From contig NZ_CP077426.1 of assembly GCF_019048845.1 (NCBI RefSeq), forward strand, positions 1,287,501-1,351,500: a stretch of DNA of 64,000 bases, in the 5' to 3' direction. This DNA is from Vibrio mimicus. Its GTDB lineage: Bacteria > Pseudomonadota > Gammaproteobacteria > Enterobacterales > Vibrionaceae. Position 1 is the first letter of the stretch, and each line of letters opens with the position of its first letter. Positions 9,287 through 16,290 of the stretch are shown here, one piece after another. The notes below the pieces were generated by a model, which had not been told where the DNA came from, made no database searches, and saw only the letters and a program-made list of their open reading frames with translations. Both the position numbers and the translations under genes were made by a program.

Positions 9287-9465
9287 ATGCTGAACTCCAC
9301 GTTGACTATGCCTTTCAGAGTTTCAGTGCGAAATTCATCCGAGCCTTCTTCTAATGAAAGTGGATGTGGATAATATTTAACAATGCCTTCAGCGGTATTT
9401 GCGTAAAAAACGTAATTCACTTCAATTCCATCGACAAAAAATTTTAACCTTCCTGGCCAATTCAA
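9283..9465 (-). CDS. Hypothetical small phage protein
   Basis: A 60-residue protein predicted to be beta-rich (RLKFFVDGIEVNYVFYAN). It has no ATG; the most likely start is the TTG at 9465, with no clear ribosome binding site. Function is unknown. Confidence 0.4.
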   Translation of the reverse strand: MNWPGRLKFFVDGIEVNYVFYANTAEGIVKYYPHPLSLEEGSDEFRTETLKGIVNVEFSI

Positions 9466-9501
9466 TATGCATTCTTCTTTTGTTATTTGATGAACTCCGA
9501 T

Positions 9502-9705
9502 TTAAATTAACGGCTCGCCAGTGTAATTGCTCCAGCATCGCTTTGCTCTGGCCCAACAACCCAGCATCTTTTTTGCTCCGTCTTCTCGATCTAGTTTTGT
9601 TGCAGCAAATTCAAACTTGGCCGCAAGAACTCTCATTTCATGATCTGGATGAAGATTATCCGCATCTGCTCTCGCAATCATTTTCTTAGCTAATTCTGTA
9701 TCCAT
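9502..9705 (-). CDS. Hypothetical phage protein
   Basis: A 67-residue helical, positively charged protein (start MDTELAKKMI). The open frame extends upstream to 9861, but the ATG at 9705 gives a normal small protein without the unlikely N-terminal stretch. No family recognised. Confidence 0.5.
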   Translation of the reverse strand: MDTELAKKMIARADADNLHPDHEMRVLAAKFEFAATKLDREDGAKKMLGCWARAKRCWSNYTGEPLI

Positions 9706-10249
9706 AAAAATCTCGAAAGTTATCCACAGGTGGTGAGATCTCGAAAAACGCACCAAAAACCGACAGGAAAAATCTGCCGATTTAAATTTTATTTTTCGCG
9801 GGTGTGAAAATTGACTGGATGGCGCGGTCAATTCGGTAGGGGTGGGGAGGTTTTGACCCACCCTCCCCCTTGCGGAAGTGTCGATTATGTTTCGCGTGTG
9901 GCGCTAAATCGCCGATTTCTTTTTCATCCAAAGCGCTATGAAGCTTTTAAGCTAAACGCATCAGAATCGCTTACAGCGCGATTCATTGGCATTGAATTAT
10001 TTATTCAAAACACTCATTCCTGATTGCTTTGAATAACTAACTTAATCGCACAACTCGCGAAGCCTCACGGCTTGGCTTGCTGCACTTCCGTCTATTCCGG
10101 CCGTCAAGATAGATCACCTCCATCATCAACGGAGAAATAAAAGCCCTTCGGTAGCGAAAGGAAAGACTCTTAGCGTCTCCATGGGAAGTTCTTGAACGAG
10201 TTACCGCTCTTGCGCAGGTTCCTGTCTCTTAAGTAGCGTTTATTGGTCA
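9706..10249. other. Non-coding block between lysis and packaging genes
   Basis: About 540 bases without a convincing gene. It holds a perfect DnaA-box 9-mer TTATCCACA at 9720-9728, a G/C-rich self-complementary element at 9844-9868 (GGGGAGG pairing with CCTCCCC), a GAATCGC/GCGATTC hairpin near 9963-9983 and a terminator at 10136-10161. Its position just upstream of the HNH and terminase genes makes it a reasonable location for the cos site, but I cannot identify the cut positions. Confidence 0.4.
10136..10161 (-). terminator. Rho-independent terminator after the lysis/Tad2 genes
   Basis: On the minus strand a seven-pair stem CCTTTCG/CGAAGGG (one G-T pair) with a CTAC loop is followed by CTTTTATTTC. 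It lies about 90 bases after the stop of the DUF2829 gene. Confidence 0.5.
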
Positions 10250-10528
10250 TTAGATAACAAACCAATCATCAGAAAGAAGATCCGTTTGACTAGCCAACCA
10301 ACCAACAACCATTGAGCCATCAGCTGCTCTCATATCAATATGACCAAGAATGGTTACAGGCGCTTCAAAACCAGACTTTTCGTAAAAACTATTTGGTTCC
10401 AGATTTTCAACAACCCGTCCTGGAGTCAGGATCAACCACATACCTTTCCCATTCCAGCCAAGCCGAGCTACTTTATTGCCATTTTTTAGCGCTTCAAGCG
10501 CCTGTCCGAAATTTAAAAGTTCTTTCAT
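10250..10528 (-). CDS. DUF2829 protein, Tad2-like (probable Thoeris inhibitor)
   Basis: A 92-residue protein matching the DUF2829 pattern along its whole length: FGQALEALKNGNKVAR, then LGWNGKGMWLIL, then GHIDMRAADGS and the final VGWLASQTDLLSDDW. DUF2829 proteins include Tad2, a phage protein that binds the cyclic ADP-ribose signal of Thoeris type I and blocks this abortive-infection defence. Whether this copy binds that signal is inference. It is the last gene of the lysis cassette, four bases after Rz. Confidence 0.8.
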   Translation of the reverse strand: MKELLNFGQALEALKNGNKVARLGWNGKGMWLILTPGRVVENLEPNSFYEKSGFEAPVTILGHIDMRAADGSMVVGWLASQTDLLSDDWFVI

Positions 10529-10531
10529 AAA

Positions 10532-11023
10532 TTACCTTATACACTGGGTTTTGATGTAATCCTGCAGATACTTAGTCTGCTTCTCGTTCTCTACCATCAT
10601 CATTGTGAGACGTAGATAATCTTCTCTAGCTGCGTCGTTAAGTTGTGCGGCTCCTGCATCGCCCACGCTTCCGGAGGAATCACCACCGGACACTTCTGTT
10701 GGACATCTGGCCTTGACGAGCAGCCGCTTGCGCTGATCGCGAAGAGCATTGCCAAGACTATCAACTTCATCTTTGGCTTTTTTGAGCTCATCCGCTGCTG
10801 CTTTGCTGAGTCGACTGTATTCATCAATCTTTCCTTTCTGCTGGTGGATAACATCAAGCAGGACATCTCTTTCTAATGTGATGTTGTCACGCTCGATAAC
10901 CGCAACAGCAAGATCACCTTGACTCTTTAAACGCTCAGCTCGCTCAGAAAGAAAAAGCGCCAGTAGCGCCATAAGAGAAATCACTAACGCGGCCAACGTT
11001 ATAAATTTCAATTTCATCAACAT
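10532..11023 (-). CDS. Rz-like inner-membrane spanin
   Basis: A 163-residue protein with an N-terminal membrane anchor ([20 protein letters not shown]) and a long periplasmic coiled coil (residues 30-100), the layout of i-spanins. With the nested Rz1 it would fuse inner and outer membranes at lysis. ATG at 11023 is favoured because AAGG lies five bases upstream; 11017 and 11035 are alternatives. The 5' end overlaps the endolysin gene. Confidence 0.75.
   Translation of the reverse strand: MLMKLKFITLAALVISLMALLALFLSERAERLKSQGDLAVAVIERDNITLERDVLLDVIHQQKGKIDEYSRLSKAAADELKKAKDEVDSLGNALRDQRKRLLVKARCPTEVSGGDSSGSVGDAGAAQLNDAAREDYLRLTMMMVENEKQTKYLQDYIKTQCIR
10600..10770 (-). CDS. Rz1-like outer-membrane lipoprotein spanin, nested in Rz
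   Basis: A 56-residue lipoprotein in a different frame entirely inside the Rz gene, as in lambda. The start [10 protein letters not shown] is followed by the lipobox SASGC, then a short Pro-containing periplasmic domain (PVVIPPEAW). Lysis requires it as the outer-membrane partner of Rz. Confidence 0.75.
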   Translation of the reverse strand: MKLIVLAMLFAISASGCSSRPDVQQKCPVVIPPEAWAMQEPHNLTTQLEKIIYVSQ

Positions 11024-11564
11024 TGAGACCTTCATCCTTTAGCTGGATATAGCTCTTTAAGCGCAACTCAACAGACTTGAACGCCAAGCTGCAAACCTCT
11101 TCCTCTATCTCTCGACGATTCATTAGGCCTTTCCACTTCTTTCCGCCAGCGTAAACCCAACGCTTAAGCTCATCGCAAGCCTGAGTCATTTCCCCAGCGT
11201 TAAGCTTTTTAAGTAGCGTTGAGCGAGAGAACGCGCCAACACCAACGTTGTAAGTAAAAGAGTAAAGCGCTGCTTTGGTTGGCTCAGGCAGTGCAGGCTT
11301 TATCATCGGCAGTATTTGCCGCTCAATCGATTTAAGATCGCGCTGCAATAGAGCATCACACTCAGCTTTGGTATAAACCTTTCCTTCTATAACGTCAGGT
11401 CCAGTTGTTCCCCAGCAGACAGTAAGCACGCCTACTACATCGCGGTATGGGACGTACGCAATGCCTTCAAGCGGTTTAATCATTGATGCCGCGATAGCGA
11501 TAGCGCCAGCGCCTGAAGCAATGAGCGCCCGAGTTAAACCGCTAACCTTGCTGCTCATTGCCAA
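10944..11564 (-). CDS. Endolysin (T4-lysozyme type, SAR signal-anchor)
   Basis: A 206-residue muramidase of family GH24. Catalytic residues E33, D42 and T48 have the same spacing as E11, D20 and T26 of T4 lysozyme. The N-terminal weakly hydrophobic segment rich in Ala and Gly ([16 protein letters not shown]) is a signal-arrest-release anchor, as in phage 21, so the enzyme can be exported without the holin. The last 40 residues extend beyond the usual length and overlap the Rz gene. Confidence 0.9.
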   Translation of the reverse strand: MAMSSKVSGLTRALIASGAGAIAIAASMIKPLEGIAYVPYRDVVGVLTVCWGTTGPDVIEGKVYTKAECDALLQRDLKSIERQILPMIKPALPEPTKAALYSFTYNVGVGAFSRSTLLKKLNAGEMTQACDELKRWVYAGGKKWKGLMNRREIEEEVCSLAFKSVELRLKSYIQLKDEGLNVDEIEIYNVGRVSDFSYGATGAFSF

Positions 11565-11730
11565 ACTCCGCGATAAATCGCTTCTTCTGCCAATAGTGGT
11601 TGATGTAGGCAGTTAACGCCATGCCGATAAAAGCGATGATAACCGTCCACGCGTCAGTGGATACCGAGCCGAAAAAAGCCATTAGCCAGTTCCAGCCGTA
11701 AGAGACGTTGCTAGTAAGTTTTTCATTCAT
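11542..11730 (-). CDS. Holin / pinholin, phage 21 S-like
   Basis: A 62-residue protein starting [15 protein letters not shown], with two short membrane segments (LMAFFGSV and [19 protein letters not shown]) and a charged C terminus. This is the class II (S21-like) holin pattern, which pairs naturally with a SAR endolysin. It overlaps the endolysin gene by 23 bases. The longer open frame to 11808 starts inside a terminator and is not used. Confidence 0.85.
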   Translation of the reverse strand: MNEKLTSNVSYGWNWLMAFFGSVSTDAWTVIIAFIGMALTAYINHYWQKKRFIAEFGNEQQG

Positions 11731-11794
11731 GCAGTATTCCACCCCGGAAGGAGTGTCCTGTTTTTTAGTTTGGGTGGGATTGGATTTTAGAAAC

Positions 11795-11820
11795 GAAAAA
11801 ACCGCCATTCGAGGCGGTTT
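11795..11820 (-). terminator. tR'-like terminator before the lysis genes
   Basis: On the minus strand an eight-pair stem AAACCGCC/GGCGGTTT with loop TCGAAT is followed by a T run. It sits between the late promoter and the holin gene, about 55 bases after the predicted transcription start, as tR' does in lambda-like phages. Confidence 0.8.
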
Positions 11821-11858
11821 CTGTTATTTAGGCGCAATAATCCATACTAGATATTTGT

Positions 11859-11887
11859 ATATTAATTTGCCCCCATTTTATTTTCAA
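11859..11887 (-). promoter_or_regulatory. Late promoter (pR'-like)
   Basis: Minus strand TTGAAA at 11887-11882, a 17-base spacer, and TAATAT at 11864-11859. It overlaps the 3' end of the Q-like gene and precedes a short leader with a terminator, then holin. It is the strongest sigma-70 match seen in the late region. Confidence 0.7.
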
Positions 11888-12530
11888 GCAGTTTTTTGAA
11901 CTTTGTTTGAGCGGCTTTATCGTAGCAAACCAGCAAGCTTCTTATCGTATCTATGTGCTGCTCAATTCTATCCCAGTGACTCTGGTAATAACGAGCGCGA
12001 GACTTTAAAAAGCTGATTGACTGATCGCTAGCAAGCTCAGAATCATAATGAACAAGCTCATGTATGATAGCGGCCTTGGTTGCTGCTGGGTTGTAAACCA
12101 GTTCACCACGGCATACATCAGAACAAGCGCCGCTTGCTTGCTCTAAAGCGAGTCCACCAGCGATAAGAGGAATAATAGCAACTATCTTGCTGTAGGTTCT
12201 TTTCTGGATGAATTCACCCGTTTTTTCGTGATGGACGAAAACCCAATCGGCAGCAATATGCTCAATGAGCCGATCGGTTAGTTTGTGAGAGTTCCATCCC
12301 GGCGAAGCGTAAGCGAACAGACACCAGTCAGCCAAGTGCTGATCGGTATGTGATATAGCATCGATCACTGACAGAATCTTTGCACCATCGATTTTACAAG
12401 CCATTTCTCTATCTGCTGCGCCGAAACCGCCGCCACCGCAACCAGAGTTATAATTTGCTCTTACACCTTCGGTTGCCAAAGCAATTGCAGCAGGCATCGG
12501 CCAATGCTCAAGATTCACAACTAAGCCCAT
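11862..12530 (-). CDS. Probable Q-like late antiterminator
   Basis: A 222-residue protein. It shows weak but ordered resemblance to lambda Q: a GGGFG segment near residue 33, then KILSVID with LADWCLFAYASPG near 70 (Q has FAYADYCRSAATPG), and a C-terminal HWDRIEQHIDTIRSLLVC segment (Q has TWSRTVKPLYDALVVQC). The metal-binding Cys pairs of Q are not conserved. It lies immediately before a promoter-terminator pair and the holin gene, exactly the Q position. Its ribosome binding site GAGG lies in a hairpin. A different early regulator cannot be excluded. Confidence 0.5.
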   Translation of the reverse strand: MGLVVNLEHWPMPAAIALATEGVRANYNSGCGGGGFGAADREMACKIDGAKILSVIDAISHTDQHLADWCLFAYASPGWNSHKLTDRLIEHIAADWVFVHHEKTGEFIQKRTYSKIVAIIPLIAGGLALEQASGACSDVCRGELVYNPAATKAAIIHELVHYDSELASDQSISFLKSRARYYQSHWDRIEQHIDTIRSLLVCYDKAAQTKFKKLLENKMGAN

Positions 12531-12560
12531 AAAAAAACCTCGCTAGTAAGTAACGAGGTT
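12531..12560 (-). promoter_or_regulatory. Hairpin overlapping the ribosome binding site of the Q-like gene
   Basis: On the minus strand AACCTCG pairs with CGAGGTT across an 11-base loop, followed at once by a T run and the ATG of the Q-like gene. The only ribosome binding site candidate, GAGG, is in the 3' arm. The element could act as an intrinsic terminator, as a translational lock, or both. Confidence 0.55.
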
Positions 12561-12621
12561 AATATAGCTCAGAGAGGCTTGGTCAAAAAAAAAATCAACA
12601 GTAGATTTAGTTAACATAAAT

Positions 12622-12656
12622 AAAAAGCCCCCTACCACTGAAAACGGAAAGGGGCT
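12622..12656 (-). terminator. Rho-independent terminator in the leftward early operon
   Basis: On the minus strand AGCCCC pairs with GGGGCT and is followed by TTTTTATTTA. It lies between the small gene at 12787-12933 and the Q-like gene. Leftward transcription must pass it to reach Q. Confidence 0.65.
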
Positions 12657-12786
12657 AATTGGATTCCTTAGTTGAGCGACCAAACTAAAACTAAGGATAA
12701 TTCTAACCCGAGAGTAACCGAGTCGAATCTTTGGTTTGACAGTCAAGAGTGTATACTTTTTCAATAAAGAAACAAACTCTAAAATT

Positions 12787-12933
12787 CTAGATACCGATTT
12801 CTTTGAAGTTTGTGCTATCAGCAACGTGCTCATAAACAAATGAGTTTCCATTGCCTGCACTAACCTTGAAAACTCGATACCCACTGCCTTTCTGGTTTTT
12901 CTTATTGATAAAGCGTTTAAAGAAGCTAAACAT
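12787..12933 (-). CDS. Small hypothetical phage protein
   Basis: A 48-residue protein starting MFSFFKRFIN, with a good GGGGTG ribosome binding site. It has a basic N terminus and a beta-like middle (GYRVFKVSAGNGNSFVYEHV). No family recognised. Confidence 0.5.
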   Translation of the reverse strand: MFSFFKRFINKKNQKGSGYRVFKVSAGNGNSFVYEHVADSTNFKEIGI

Positions 12934-13000
12934 TAATCACCCCAAGAAAACATAAACAAAATCACCCAATGTATTTCTTGTTTTTCTGTAGCTTACTCTC

Positions 13001-13150
13001 TCACACACCTCTATTCTCTCTGGAAATCCGCCCCCCCAATGATCGGTGGTCGTTTTCAATAATGAATTCTAAGTAATCCATGCCATCAATGACGGATATT
13101 GACTGTCCATCCCTTGGACCGCCAATTAATTTATATTCTTTTTTTGACAT
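13001..13150 (-). CDS. Small phage protein with GGPxDG motif
   Basis: A 49-residue protein starting MSKKEYKLIGGPRDGQSISV, with GAGGA eight bases upstream. The LxGGPxDG start is common in tiny phage and plasmid proteins of unknown role. A run of seven G bases lies near its 3' end, so a sequencing or natural frameshift could alter the tail. Confidence 0.6.
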   Translation of the reverse strand: MSKKEYKLIGGPRDGQSISVIDGMDYLEFIIENDHRSLGGRISRENRGV

Positions 13151-13181
13151 TTTTAATCCTCGCAATTTAACTTCCTAAATT

Positions 13182-14195
13182 CTAACACAGAGCACCCAAA
13201 TCCAACGCTTTCTTTATCGTCTGCTTAACGTAGTAAAGCTGAGAGCCGTGTTTAGCTTCCCATGCCTTGGGGTCGTCGTGAAACTTGCGGTGCTCATCTG
13301 TGTGTAGCGGTATCGTGAACAGGTCGTGTGACTTTCCTGCCATCTTTCCTTCTCCATGGCCGATCAAGTGGTGCGCTACCACATCAGTAGTCTTTCCGGT
13401 TATCACACAAGGAAGCGACCGCACAAACTTCAAATACTTCTCACTGTGCCATGTCTTTTCTTTTGGTCTGGCCATAAACATGGCTGGTGGCTCATCATCG
13501 ACAGTTAGCTCGATAGCCGACACGCGAGAGTTAAGCGATTGCTGAGCATCGAAGAATAGCCGATCGTCTCTATCCATCTTCACCATGTATTGATCGACTT
13601 TCTGCTCTTGGCGAATGCCCAACGCTTTTTCTAAGATGACTTGAGGGAGCTTTTCATACAGGCCGTTTAATACCGTCCACCAGCATAACTCGTGAAGTGA
13701 TGGTTTTCGGTTCAGTTTCAGGCTGGCTTTTATGCGCTCTTCCGCCCAAAGGATCACGTTTTTCTCAGCGACTTGCTTTGCATGGCTTGAAGGCTCGCGG
13801 CGCTCTTGGTTGTCGTGATGCCAACAGCATTTCACCATTCCTTTTTCTGTAGATAGGGTGGTGAGGTTTTTGTCACAGTATTCACCATCGGATAACTGGC
13901 AGTGAGGGATAAGCTCAACCCAATGCTTTAATCCGCCCAATCTGCGCTGCACTTCTTCATCAAGAAAGAAGTCAATCAAGCAACCATCAAGCAAGCGATC
14001 ATCTTGGTTATAACTCGATGATAAGATCGGCTTGTTTAGCTTTCCACTTGGCACTGTCACTAGATCATCAGGGAGAGGCATGAGCACAAGGCGATTACCT
14101 TGACTCATTTTTACCAACTCTGTCAGCAGTGTTTTACCTGGCTTAAACATCACAATACCCAAGTCAGGTTGTAGGAATGGCTGCAACACTAGCAT
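13182..14195 (-). CDS. DUF968 family phage protein (HNH-like C terminus)
   Basis: A 337-residue protein. The N-terminal part resembles the YbcN-type region (DLGIVMFKPGK, DYC-like HCQLSDGEYC, WCCWHHDN). The C-terminal part is a clear DUF968 domain: SLPCVITG, VVAHHLIGHGEGKMAGKSHD, IPLHTDEHRKFHDDP. DUF968 is an HNH-related fold found in lambdoid recombination regions. It is probably a nuclease or DNA-binding recombination protein. It overlaps the next gene by seven bases. Confidence 0.8.
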   Translation of the reverse strand: MLVLQPFLQPDLGIVMFKPGKTLLTELVKMSQGNRLVLMPLPDDLVTVPSGKLNKPILSSSYNQDDRLLDGCLIDFFLDEEVQRRLGGLKHWVELIPHCQLSDGEYCDKNLTTLSTEKGMVKCCWHHDNQERREPSSHAKQVAEKNVILWAEERIKASLKLNRKPSLHELCWWTVLNGLYEKLPQVILEKALGIRQEQKVDQYMVKMDRDDRLFFDAQQSLNSRVSAIELTVDDEPPAMFMARPKEKTWHSEKYLKFVRSLPCVITGKTTDVVAHHLIGHGEGKMAGKSHDLFTIPLHTDEHRKFHDDPKAWEAKHGSQLYYVKQTIKKALDLGALC

Positions 14196-14473
14196 TCGTA
14201 GATAATCTCCAGTCCAATATCCTTGGCGTAGTCATGCTCCATATTGGCGCCTTTAGAGTTCTCCCAACCTTCCATCATGAAAACCGCATCAGCGACTCTC
14301 ACCATGGGTAAGCAAATCTCCATGTATTCGTGATGCTGTAACCCATCTGGAAGTATCGCTGGGTTAAGCACTATCCAGTTATCGCATCGAAGTGAAAACT
14401 CTCGTTTGAAAAATGCTGGCTTGTTGAATTCTGGTAAGCCGGTCATGGGTCCTGCGATGTATATCTTCTTCAT
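14189..14473 (-). CDS. DUF4406 protein (deoxyribosyltransferase-like)
   Basis: A 94-residue protein starting KKIYIAGPMTGLPEFNKPAF. This start and the later DAVFMMEGWENSKGANMEH identify DUF4406, a Rossmann-like family related to nucleoside 2-deoxyribosyltransferases. Such genes are common in phages and may act on nucleotides. It overlaps its upstream neighbour by four bases. Confidence 0.85.
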   Translation of the reverse strand: MKKIYIAGPMTGLPEFNKPAFFKREFSLRCDNWIVLNPAILPDGLQHHEYMEICLPMVRVADAVFMMEGWENSKGANMEHDYAKDIGLEIIYEC

Positions 14474-14733
14474 TTGCGATCACTCTCTTTTCTTTGCTTT
14501 ACCAGTTCGCGCCAGTTTTCAATTCCGGCATCTTTTAGCGCAGATAGAAAAGTTTGATTTATTGCTCTTCTGGCTGCGTTCACTTTTTTTAGTTCGGGCT
14601 CAAGGCTTGCAGCTAATGCGGCCTTTTCCATGGCTTGGGCTTTTACCTGCTTAAATTTGGTTGGTGTTAGTACATCCATGCAGCAGTTGATCATTGCCCA
14701 ATCGTCTTTGTTTAGTATTTCGGTGAGTTTCAT
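14470..14733 (-). CDS. Hypothetical helical phage protein
   Basis: An 87-residue, almost wholly helical basic protein starting MKLTEILNKDDW. Its ATG overlaps the stop of the RuvC-like gene (AATGA), so the upstream extension to 14778 is rejected. No family recognised. Confidence 0.55.
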   Translation of the reverse strand: MKLTEILNKDDWAMINCCMDVLTPTKFKQVKAQAMEKAALAASLEPELKKVNAARRAINQTFLSALKDAGIENWRELVKQRKESDRK

Positions 14734-15239
14734 TTCACAACGCCTGCCGCTTTTTTCTTTGCTACGTATGGCTGACAAATCGACAAGCTGAGTGCCTTTT
14801 GATTGCCGCAGCCAATAAATCCAAAGTAGGCCGCGCTTCGTTTATCTTCGTTGCTGTTGCCTTTCCATCCGGTTGCAAGCTCAAACTGCTTTTTGGCTTC
14901 TTGAGATTTCCAAGCACTGCTAACAGGGTGGCGAGTGAATTGGATGCCCAACTTAGTCAGCATTCGCTCAACTTCAATTTGTGCCTGTTTGCACTTGGCT
15001 ACGTTCTGACTTGTCATGCCGTAGGCTTTTTTGTTCTGGTCTTTGCCGTGCCAAACCGCTTTGTTACCGTTTAGGTTCTCGATATGCACATGAATGTCAC
15101 CAAGCGCTTTTAGCTCGATGAGCTTATCCATGAAATCAAGCAGGTTGAGGTTGTGGAGCTCAATAAGAGCTCCGTTCTTGTAGATCGCAACGCCGTGCGC
15201 TTCTGAATCTGGGTCACAGCCTATGGTGAAATTAATCAA
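14730..15239 (-). CDS. RuvC-like Holliday junction nuclease (probable)
   Basis: A 169-residue protein with an RNase H-like start: GCDPDSEAHGVAIYKNG (first Asp on strand 1) and HVHIENLNGNKAVW (Glu after strand 4). A middle segment KCKQAQIEVERMLTKLGIQF and a late EDKRSAAYFGF with acidic residues fit the RuvC fold used by phages to resolve recombination intermediates. Its position in the recombination and replication region supports this. The match is moderate. Confidence 0.6.
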   Translation of the reverse strand: MINFTIGCDPDSEAHGVAIYKNGALIELHNLNLLDFMDKLIELKALGDIHVHIENLNGNKAVWHGKDQNKKAYGMTSQNVAKCKQAQIEVERMLTKLGIQFTRHPVSSAWKSQEAKKQFELATGWKGNSNEDKRSAAYFGFIGCGNQKALSLSICQPYVAKKKAAGVVK

Positions 15240-15242
15240 AGC

Positions 15243-15596
15243 TTAATCCTCATCAAAACCGCAACATTTCAAAATAAACCTTCCCATTTTGGTTTTATTA
15301 GTCCAGCCAGCATCGCCATAGAGAACATAACGGAAAGGCCAGAGAATAAACGTCAGTGGAAATGCCCATAATTGATTAAGACGATGAACAACTGTTTTAT
15401 CCGGTGGCGATAAAAGATAAAGATCTAATCTTGTTCTTGCTCTATCGCGGAAGTTTCCAAATAGGAAATCTAATACTTCTTCTCTATCCAAAGTTATGCC
15501 GCGCTCTTCTTCGTAACGCTTTATCTCATCGTCTACTTTGTGTCTGTAATTCCAAGAGGCTCTGTTTGACTTCATTTCTTTAACTAAGAAACTCAT
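15243..15596 (-). CDS. Hypothetical protein with one membrane-like segment
   Basis: A 117-residue protein. The first half is charged and helical (VDDEIKRYEEERGITLDREEVLDFL). A hydrophobic stretch LWAFPLTFILWPFRYVLYG near residue 80 could insert in the membrane, and a Cys pair (KCCGFDED) ends the protein. Its start overlaps the preceding stop by four bases. Function is unknown. Confidence 0.5.
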   Translation of the reverse strand: MSFLVKEMKSNRASWNYRHKVDDEIKRYEEERGITLDREEVLDFLFGNFRDRARTRLDLYLLSPPDKTVVHRLNQLWAFPLTFILWPFRYVLYGDAGWTNKTKMGRFILKCCGFDED

Positions 15597-15781
15597 AGTG
15601 TTGACTCTCCGCGTTGGTAGGCATTAACGATCTTGTCTCTAATGGCCTGTGCAACATAAGGATTGCCATTGACGACTTCTGAAACCATCGAGTAAGCAAT
15701 GTTGTATGCACGGAATCGAAACTTCAAGTTTGGCGGCTTCTTCTGCTTGCATATCAAAGCGTTTTTTAGCGGCGAACCCAT
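15593..15781 (-). CDS. Overlapping frame that continues the upstream gene (possible frameshift)
   Basis: A 62-residue frame whose C-terminal part (AYNIAYSMVSEVVNGNPYV then AQAIRDKIVNAYQRGEST) looks like genuine protein, while its first 25 residues do not. The stop overlaps the start of the next gene (ATGA), the operon pattern here. It fits best as the continuation of the gene at 15639-15908 after a one-base shift near 15720. It could also be an independent overlapping gene. Confidence 0.4.
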   Translation of the reverse strand: MGSPLKNALICKQKKPPNLKFRFRAYNIAYSMVSEVVNGNPYVAQAIRDKIVNAYQRGESTL

Positions 15782-15908
15782 CTGCCATGCCAGTTAAAAC
15801 CCAGCAACCGATCAAGTAAGAAATCCACCACTGGATAAGATCACCAAAGCTCAGATCATTGACTTGGTTTAGTAGGTCGCTAATGAAGCTGTTGATAAAA
15901 TCAGTCAC
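15639..15908 (-). CDS. Hypothetical membrane protein, probably frame-disrupted
   Basis: An 89-residue protein. The first 60 residues look normal: an N-terminal helix, then a membrane-like stretch (WWISYLIGCWVLTGMA) and a charged helix (KKRFDMQAEEAAKL). The last 25 residues (Cys, His and Ser rich) look like out-of-frame translation. See the overlapping frame 15593-15781. It overlaps the upstream gene by four bases. Confidence 0.45.
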   Translation of the reverse strand: MTDFINSFISDLLNQVNDLSFGDLIQWWISYLIGCWVLTGMADGFAAKKRFDMQAEEAAKLEVSIPCIQHCLLDGFRSRQWQSLCCTGH

Positions 15909-16111
15909 TCAGCATCCTCCCAACTACCGCCAAACTCTGAGCGTTCTTGGCTAGCGCTTAGCCAAAGAGGGTAGAACGACAAGCAGAACGAGGCATACAT
16001 CAGCAAGCCATTAGTTGTGCTTGGTGCATCCATTGAAGAGATAAACAGCACAGCCGAAACAAGCGCCACAAGCGTTATCGCAATGATCAAAATAAAACGT
16101 GGATTTTTCAT
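15905..16111 (-). CDS. Small two-helix membrane protein
   Basis: A 68-residue protein with two membrane segments (FILIIAITLVALVSAVLFI and LLMYASFCLSFYPLWL) and an acidic tail. The ATG at 16111 is chosen because GGTGA precedes it and because the upstream gene ends at 16117. Function is unknown. Confidence 0.55.
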   Translation of the reverse strand: MKNPRFILIIAITLVALVSAVLFISSMDAPSTTNGLLMYASFCLSFYPLWLSASQERSEFGGSWEDAE

Positions 16112-16116
16112 ATCTT

Positions 16117-16290
16117 TCACCATACCGGCTCTAACTGAGCCTGAATTCTTGTGCTTCTTCCTGCACCGTTAACAACTAATGACTTAACCCAATACTCTTT
16201 GCCTTCGTGGCGATAAATGCGCTTGTGCTGATGACAAATCACCAGTGCATCTACGGCTTTGCTGTTTGGTAACACTCTAATGATCAACAT
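16117..16290 (-). CDS. Small basic phage protein
   Basis: A 57-residue, basic, beta-like protein starting MLIIRVLPNSKAVDALV. It overlaps the 3' end of the Rha/KilAC gene by seven bases and is followed closely by the next gene. It is too short for routine gene calling but fits the operon spacing. No family recognised. Confidence 0.5.
   Translation of the reverse strand: MLIIRVLPNSKAVDALVICHQHKRIYRHEGKEYWVKSLVVNGAGRSTRIQAQLEPVW

Noticed and set aside
11730..11808. N-terminal extension of the holin frame
   Set aside because: It would start inside the terminator; MNEK at 11730 gives the normal holin length.
12543..12884. Open frame of 113 codons on the minus strand
   Set aside because: It overlaps a well-supported small gene with a good ribosome binding site and a terminator, and its sequence looks like random translation.
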